DNA from: Lapidilactobacillus dextrinicus DSM 20335
GTDB taxonomy: Bacteria; Bacillota; Bacilli; Lactobacillales; Lactobacillaceae
Assembly (NCBI RefSeq): GCF_001436095.1
Contig: NZ_AYYK01000001.1
Location: 220,071-284,070, forward strand
Length of the DNA stretch: 64,000 nt
Reading direction: 5' to 3'
Below the pieces are notes generated by a model, which was given only the letters and a program-made list of their open reading frames with translations, was not told where the DNA came from and ran no database searches. How positions within the stretch are numbered: position 1 is the first letter of the stretch; every line of letters starts with the position of its first letter. The position numbers and the translations under genes were made by a program. This document shows positions 59,787 through 64,000 of this stretch, piece after piece.

Positions 59787-60938
59787 TTAATTAATTAATT
59801 TAGCAACTTCATGTGTTGTCAAGTATAGGCTTTGTTGTAGCTCACGTTCTGAGGTTGCAACATGTTCTTCCATCATCGGTAACTTAATACCCACAATTTT
59901 TGGTAAAACAATCGTGCTAACCAAAGGTAAATTCCATTCATCAGCCGGCGTAATGCGAATTAATGTCATTAAAACAGTGCGAATATCTTGATCGTTACAG
60001 AACTTAGCCAGTTCACCTACAAAGGAACTTGTAAAACGAGTTTGGTTAACTTGATCGGTAGCAAGGAAAGCTGCATCGACATCAGCCAATTCTTTCTTGA
60101 AATCTAGGCGTTCAAACAGCCATTGATAAGTACTATTTGAAATAGTGGCATCTAAACAAGCTAAGGCTCCGGCAATACCGCCGCCAGCACCAGCACCGAC
60201 AATTGTACTTAAGTCTAAATTACGTTCCTTACGCATAGCCCGGTTAAATTGATTAGTTCGCAAATCTAACCGAACAATCTGATCAGATAACAAGCCAATT
60301 TCACGACCATTATCAACTAACTTGCTATCTGAACCTGTATAAGTTGAGGTTTCACGAACTAAGACTGTCAACTTAATATCTTTAAGCAATTCATCAGGTT
60401 TAGCAAAATCAATATGGCCAAAATTAATTAATGGATTTTCACCAACAGGAATAGGATCGCCACTTTCATCCGTTATCACAGCTCCTAAAGCTTGTAACAT
60501 ACCTAAGCCACCGTCGATCATGCTGGTATCATCAATTAATAAGACGACTTCTTTTGCCTCATTAGTAACAGCGTCTAAGATCAACTGCCCTAAGCCATAG
60601 CTAGAAGCATGGAATAAATCATGATGATCATATTGGCTAGTTAATTGGCGATCTGTAAAATCAGAAGTATCAATCACGGCCGTTTGCTGATCTGCAAATT
60701 TCGTCAACAAGTAAGTAATTTGCGTACTTTCCCAATTAGGGCCGTAATAAACAAAGTCTTGTAGATCGCCGCCATTCCATTGTTGCAAATCACTAATAAG
60801 ATTTTGTTGTTGACCATCAAAGGGCAATAAAATAAATTCTGAAGGTTCTTTTTCAACAAGACCCTGTTGAATTAAACCGCGACTGATGGACGCATTTAAT
60901 TCCGACGTTAAATCTTGACTGGCTACAAGTATTTTCAT
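59787..60938 (-). CDS. Glycerate kinase family protein
   Basis: The 383-residue protein has the glycerate kinase layout, with DGGLGMLQALG in the middle and GAGAGGGIAGAL after it, which match the family glycine-rich motifs. The N-terminal part is divergent (MKILVASQDLTSELNASISR). It should phosphorylate glycerate, but the divergence leaves substrate and activity uncertain. The coding end has repeated ATTA units. AGGTG lies before the ATG. Confidence 0.78.
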   Translation of the reverse strand: MKILVASQDLTSELNASISRGLIQQGLVEKEPSEFILLPFDGQQQNLISDLQQWNGGDLQDFVYYGPNWESTQITYLLTKFADQQTAVIDTSDFTDRQLTSQYDHHDLFHASSYGLGQLILDAVTNEAKEVVLLIDDTSMIDGGLGMLQALGAVITDESGDPIPVGENPLINFGHIDFAKPDELLKDIKLTVLVRETSTYTGSDSKLVDNGREIGLLSDQIVRLDLRTNQFNRAMRKERNLDLSTIVGAGAGGGIAGALACLDATISNSTYQWLFERLDFKKELADVDAAFLATDQVNQTRFTSSFVGELAKFCNDQDIRTVLMTLIRITPADEWNLPLVSTIVLPKIVGIKLPMMEEHVATSERELQQSLYLTTHEVAKLIN

Positions 60939-61007
60939 AATGACACCTATCTTTTTATTTTTTCTGGTATGATTAACTTATTCTACAACTGAAAGGAACC
61001 TAATATC

Positions 61008-61793
61008 ATGACTGCACGACTTCTCAACATTCAACAAGGCAGCAACTTTCGCGAACTTGGCGGTTACCGAACTCAAGACGGTCATCAAGTTAAATATCAT
61101 AAAATCCTGCGTTCAGGTAACCTTGCTAACTTATCTGATGCAGATTTAGATTATTTAACAAATTATGGCGTCATCAAGAGTATCGATTTTCGTTCACCAC
61201 AAGAAGTTAAGGATGCCCCCGATCGTTTAACGACAAAAATGTCTTATCATTTTGACCCAGTCTTTCGCATTGATGAAACTGAAAGTACTCGCGATCAAGA
61301 TAGCTTTTATAAGAAATTAAGTCAAACTCCGGGGATCGGTCATCGTCAGATGCTTTCTGCATACCATAATCTTATCACGGACACTCATCCACAGAAAGCC
61401 TACCATCAATTTTTTGAACTTCTCTTAACAAATACTCAAGATAATCAAGCTGTTTTGTTCCATTGTACCGCAGGCAAGGATCGAACTGGTATTGGTGCTT
61501 ATTTATTTTTACGAGCATTAGGTGTTGATCGAAAAACGGCTGAACAAGATTACTTACTAACTAATACCGTCATTAAAGATGAAGTTGCGCAAATGATTGC
61601 CGACTTGCCTAGTGATAACCCTAATTTAGTCGACAGTGTTTTCTCTTTCCAATCAGTCAAAATGGACTATTTAGCCCAGGCTCAGTCTGAAATTCGCGAA
61701 CTAGCTGGCGACATTGATCATTATTTAGAAACTGTCCTAGACTTGTCAACAACTGATCTTGCTGATTTAAAGAAAATTTATTTACAAGCTTAA
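61008..61793 (+). CDS. Tyrosine/dual-specificity protein phosphatase (LipA type)
   Basis: The 261-residue protein has the P-loop HCTAGKDRTGIGAYL with Cys153 and Arg159, and the N-terminal NFRELGGYRTQDG of the Y_phosphatase3 family. Related enzymes dephosphorylate phosphotyrosine or phosphoinositides; the substrate here is unknown. AAAGGA lies before the ATG. It diverges from the glycerate kinase gene. Confidence 0.9.
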   Translation: MTARLLNIQQGSNFRELGGYRTQDGHQVKYHKILRSGNLANLSDADLDYLTNYGVIKSIDFRSPQEVKDAPDRLTTKMSYHFDPVFRIDETESTRDQDSFYKKLSQTPGIGHRQMLSAYHNLITDTHPQKAYHQFFELLLTNTQDNQAVLFHCTAGKDRTGIGAYLFLRALGVDRKTAEQDYLLTNTVIKDEVAQMIADLPSDNPNLVDSVFSFQSVKMDYLAQAQSEIRELAGDIDHYLETVLDLSTTDLADLKKIYLQA

Positions 61794-61827
61794 AAAGGAA
61801 AGATTGTTTTGTGAATAATAATCTTTC

Positions 61828-61859
61828 TTCACAATTTCTTCACATTTTTTCGCTATGCT
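61828..61859 (+). promoter_or_regulatory. Direct-repeat promoter of the candidate small RNA
   Basis: TTCACA (61828-61833), 5 bp, TTCACA (61839-61844), then TATGCT (61854-61859). The 11-bp periodicity across the -35 position is typical for promoters activated by OmpR-family response regulators. The regulator is not known. Confidence 0.6.
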
Positions 61860-61865
61860 AAACAT

Positions 61866-61992
61866 GAGTCATGAGAATGACTTCTCCAATAATTTTTGAT
61901 GCACTATTCTTTTTCATCTCCCCCAATATTTGAAGAAGATAGGATCAAATAAAGGCAACGACTACTTCAAGTCGTTGCCTTTATTCTTTTTT
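61866..61992 (+). ncRNA. Candidate small regulatory RNA of about 125 nt
   Basis: The predicted transcript begins with a perfect hairpin AGTCAT-GAGA-ATGACT (61867-61882, GNRA loop), continues with a C/U-rich linker containing CTTCTCC (61881-61887) and ATCTCCCCC (61917-61925), and ends in a strong intrinsic terminator. The linker could pair with Shine-Dalgarno regions. No ribosome binding site precedes the only short frame (20 codons from 61871). The overall plan resembles the csRNAs of streptococci. This is inferred from structure only. Confidence 0.5.
61951..61985 (+). terminator. Terminator of the candidate small RNA
   Basis: The 13-bp perfect stem AAAGGCAACGACT with its complement and a 6-nt loop is followed by TTTATTCTTTTTT. 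Confidence 0.85.
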
Positions 61993-62115
61993 CTTTCTTA
62001 ATTAGCAACTAATTTTACACGGAAAAACAAGTTTCCTTAAATTTAATACAGCAATATTCGTTAGTTCAATATTTATTTTATTTAGAAATCGTGAATTTTA
62101 AATCAATGTTGCAAA

Positions 62116-62145
62116 TTGTTCGAATACCTTTAGCTATGAGATAAT
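62116..62145 (+). promoter_or_regulatory. Possible promoter of the S-component-queG unit
   Basis: TTGTTC (62116-62121) and GATAAT (62140-62145) are separated by 18 bp, about 35 bp before the start codon. Confidence 0.45.
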
Positions 62146-62179
62146 AAAAACATATCATCAATTAATTTGGAGTGTTTAA

Positions 62180-62713
62180 ATGCCAGTCTTTTCTATTAAA
62201 CGTCTTACTTTTATCGCATTAATGGCTGCGTTATGTAGTCTAGGTAGTCTTTTAACAATTTTTATTCCTAATTTTTCGCTAGTCTTGGCTTTTTTCTTAC
62301 TCATGACGACTTTTGCGGGTTTGGCAACTGGCAGTCTCGTGATGGTGATCACCATCTTATTATCTAATCTACGTACCGGCGGTGTTGGCCCTTGGACTAT
62401 TTTTCAAATCAGCAGTTATTTGCTAATCTTGATTATCTGGCAACTCTTCTTACGTACATCGCTTCAAAATAAACGTCCCATCCTGACTGCATTATTTGCC
62501 TCCTTACTCGGTTTTAGTTTTGGCTTTTGGAATGCGATTATGACCGTCTTCTTCTATCATCTCGCAAACTTCTTTGTCTATTATTTGCAAGGTCTCTATT
62601 TCTATTTATCTTTGTGTGTGGCAACAGGAATTTTTTATTATCTATTTGCGCGTTACCTACTGCCCATCCTTAATCATAAAATCCCCGAATTGGCGCGACA
62701 CAAGCAAGCCTAG
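62180..62713 (+). CDS. Predicted ECF transporter S-component, possibly vitamin B12 type (CbrT-like)
   Basis: The 177-residue protein has six predicted membrane helices. The first helix contains ALMAALC, as in S-components that dock on EcfT, and the middle shows a [10 protein letters not shown] loop, which resembles the G-x-G-x-W-T-x-x-Q region of CbrT-type cobalamin S-components. The next gene, 14 bp downstream, encodes cobalamin-dependent QueG, which supports B12 uptake. A queuosine-precursor substrate cannot be excluded. The ATPases and EcfT must be encoded elsewhere. Confidence 0.62.
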   Translation: MPVFSIKRLTFIALMAALCSLGSLLTIFIPNFSLVLAFFLLMTTFAGLATGSLVMVITILLSNLRTGGVGPWTIFQISSYLLILIIWQLFLRTSLQNKRPILTALFASLLGFSFGFWNAIMTVFFYHLANFFVYYLQGLYFYLSLCVATGIFYYLFARYLLPILNHKIPELARHKQA

Positions 62714-62727
62714 AAAGGAGTCGCATT

Positions 62728-63918
62728 ATGACCAATGAACTTTTAAAGCAAGCAATCATCAAAGCTAGCCAAGAAATTGGTATTGATAAAATTGGTTTCA
62801 CCACGGCTGATAATTTCGAACATTTACGACCAAGTTTAGTTGCGCAAAAAGCAGCCGGTCACACCACTGGTTTTGAACATCAAAATCTTGATGAGCGTTT
62901 AAATCCTGATCAAATTTTTGACCAACCACAATCAATTATCGCAATTGCCCTCGCTTATCCAACCCGAATCAAACAACGTCCCCCTAGAACCGAAAACATT
63001 CGCGGTCAATTTGCTCGCGCCTCTTGGGGAATTGACTATCACCGTATTTTAGATAATAAAATGGCACAGTTAATAACAGCCATTAAACAATTAGCAACAA
63101 AAAATAATGACATCAAGTTTAAACCAATGGTGGATACTGGTGAACTAATTGATGTAGCAGTCGCACAACGCGCTGGATTAGGTTTTATTGGTCGTAACGG
63201 TTTGCTGATTACTGAAGAATTTGGTTCATTTGTTTATCTAGGCGAAATTATAACGAATATTGAATTTACACCTGACGAACCAATTGCTAATCAATGTGGT
63301 ACTTGTACACGCTGTATTGACGCTTGTCCACCAAGTGCATTACTTGGCGATGGCCGCTTAAATGGTCAGCGTTGCTTATCTTATCAAACCCAAACGAAGA
63401 ATTTAATGCCAAAAGAATTCCGGCCAATGATTCGCAACGTCATTTATGGCTGCGATATTTGCCAGATTGTTTGTCCTTTTAATAAAGGGAAAAATTTTCA
63501 CTTTCATGCGGAAATGGAACCCGATCCTGAAGCTGTTATGCCTGAGCTTGTTCCAATGCTAACCATGAGCAACAAAGAATTCAAAGTTAAGTTTGGTCCC
63601 ATGTCTGGTTCTTGGCGCGGTAAAAAACCACTCCAACGTAATGCTATTATTGCCTTGGTTAATTCAAAAGCAACTAGCACAATTCCCCAATTATTAGAAG
63701 TTATTGACCATGATCCCCGGCCAGTTATTCGAGCAACTGCTACCTGGGCGGTTGTTGAATTATCTGACTTGCGTAATGAAGCATTATTAAACTTTTTAAC
63801 TTCAGCGCGAACAAAAGAAACCAGCGTTGCCGAGGTAGATCCTGAAATACTAGACGAATACGATCAAGCAATTGCCAAATTAAGAGCCTTACCTGAACTG
63901 CCAAATACGACGAACTAA
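62728..63918 (+). CDS. queG: Epoxyqueuosine reductase QueG
   Basis: QueG makes queuosine from epoxyqueuosine at tRNA position 34 and needs cobalamin and two [4Fe-4S] clusters. The 396-residue protein keeps all ligands: [12 protein letters not shown], a later Cys in NGQRCLSYQ, and [16 protein letters not shown] catalytic Asp lies in [17 protein letters not shown]-like repeats at the C-terminus ([18 protein letters not shown]) bind tRNA. AAAGGAG lies 8 nt before the ATG. Confidence 0.95.
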   Translation: MTNELLKQAIIKASQEIGIDKIGFTTADNFEHLRPSLVAQKAAGHTTGFEHQNLDERLNPDQIFDQPQSIIAIALAYPTRIKQRPPRTENIRGQFARASWGIDYHRILDNKMAQLITAIKQLATKNNDIKFKPMVDTGELIDVAVAQRAGLGFIGRNGLLITEEFGSFVYLGEIITNIEFTPDEPIANQCGTCTRCIDACPPSALLGDGRLNGQRCLSYQTQTKNLMPKEFRPMIRNVIYGCDICQIVCPFNKGKNFHFHAEMEPDPEAVMPELVPMLTMSNKEFKVKFGPMSGSWRGKKPLQRNAIIALVNSKATSTIPQLLEVIDHDPRPVIRATATWAVVELSDLRNEALLNFLTSARTKETSVAEVDPEILDEYDQAIAKLRALPELPNTTN

Positions 63919-64000
63919 AAAAAGAACCAAGAACAATGTTTGTTGGAACTGCAACTATTTTTTGAAACATATAAATAAAAGCAGCTTTCTACATTAGGTA

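Noticed and set aside
61871..61933. A 20-codon frame in the candidate small RNA (possible type I toxin or leader peptide)
   Set aside because: There is no Shine-Dalgarno sequence upstream, the start lies within the 5' hairpin, and the peptide does not resemble known Fst/Ldr toxins. The RNA reading explains the region better.

Overview
The window looks like core chromosome of a low-GC Gram-positive fermenter of the family Lactobacillaceae. The evidence is gene order and gene content: a tagO, rny, recA, cinA, pgsA, rodZ, ymfI/H/F, ftsK block; a pcrA, ligA, camS, gatCAB, dagK, rlmD block; lactose/cellobiose-type PTS genes; PepS; CamS; a DUF4828-like protein; and many strong GGAGG ribosome binding sites with some TTG/GTG starts. 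I do not name a genus. I see no prophage, insertion sequence, integrase, CRISPR array or rRNA.

Layout. 1-14200: cell-envelope, DNA-repair and division genes, nearly all on the minus strand, after the 3' part of yigZ. 14200-26600: an aquaporin, two lone tRNA-Arg genes (CCG and CCT), methionine aminopeptidase, a deoxynucleoside kinase, a methyltransferase and L,D-transpeptidase pair, a TmrB-like P-loop protein with a macrodomain protein, flavodoxin with GtrA, GMP reductase, a TetR regulator and PepS. 26600-32400: a beta-glucoside PTS operon on the minus strand (EIIA, EIIC, three small genes, phospho-beta-glucosidase, Eis-like acetyltransferase) read from a consensus promoter flanked by two cre-like sites. 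32400-39600: DEAD-box helicase, oxidoreductase, amino-acid exchanger and a small cluster of NfeD-like, SPFH and pentapeptide-like proteins. 39600-52250: sugar kinase, RlmD-like methyltransferase, DagK, the GatCAB amidotransferase, CamS, LigA and PcrA, all on the minus strand. 52300-56560: an oppBCDF transporter operon without oppA. 56600-64000: cation efflux, the Tag glycosylase, UspA, a glycerate kinase-like protein, a tyrosine phosphatase, a probable small RNA gene, and a predicted ECF S-component followed by the cobalamin-dependent enzyme QueG.

Points that stand out. (1) Between the phosphatase and the ECF gene there is a candidate small RNA of about 125 nt. It has a TTCACA-N5-TTCACA direct repeat at the -35 position, a 5' GNRA-loop hairpin, a C/U-rich linker that resembles an anti-Shine-Dalgarno sequence, and a strong terminator. 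This plan recalls the CiaR-controlled csRNAs of streptococci. (2) The ribosome binding site of tag lies inside the 3' arm of the terminator hairpin of uspA. (3) Three proteins whose relatives usually bind [4Fe-4S] clusters (a family-4-like UDG, the RlmD-like enzyme and OppD) lack the cluster cysteines, while QueG keeps its own. (4) The membrane protein in front of QueG looks like a vitamin B12-type (CbrT-like) S-component, which would link cofactor uptake to a cofactor-dependent enzyme.
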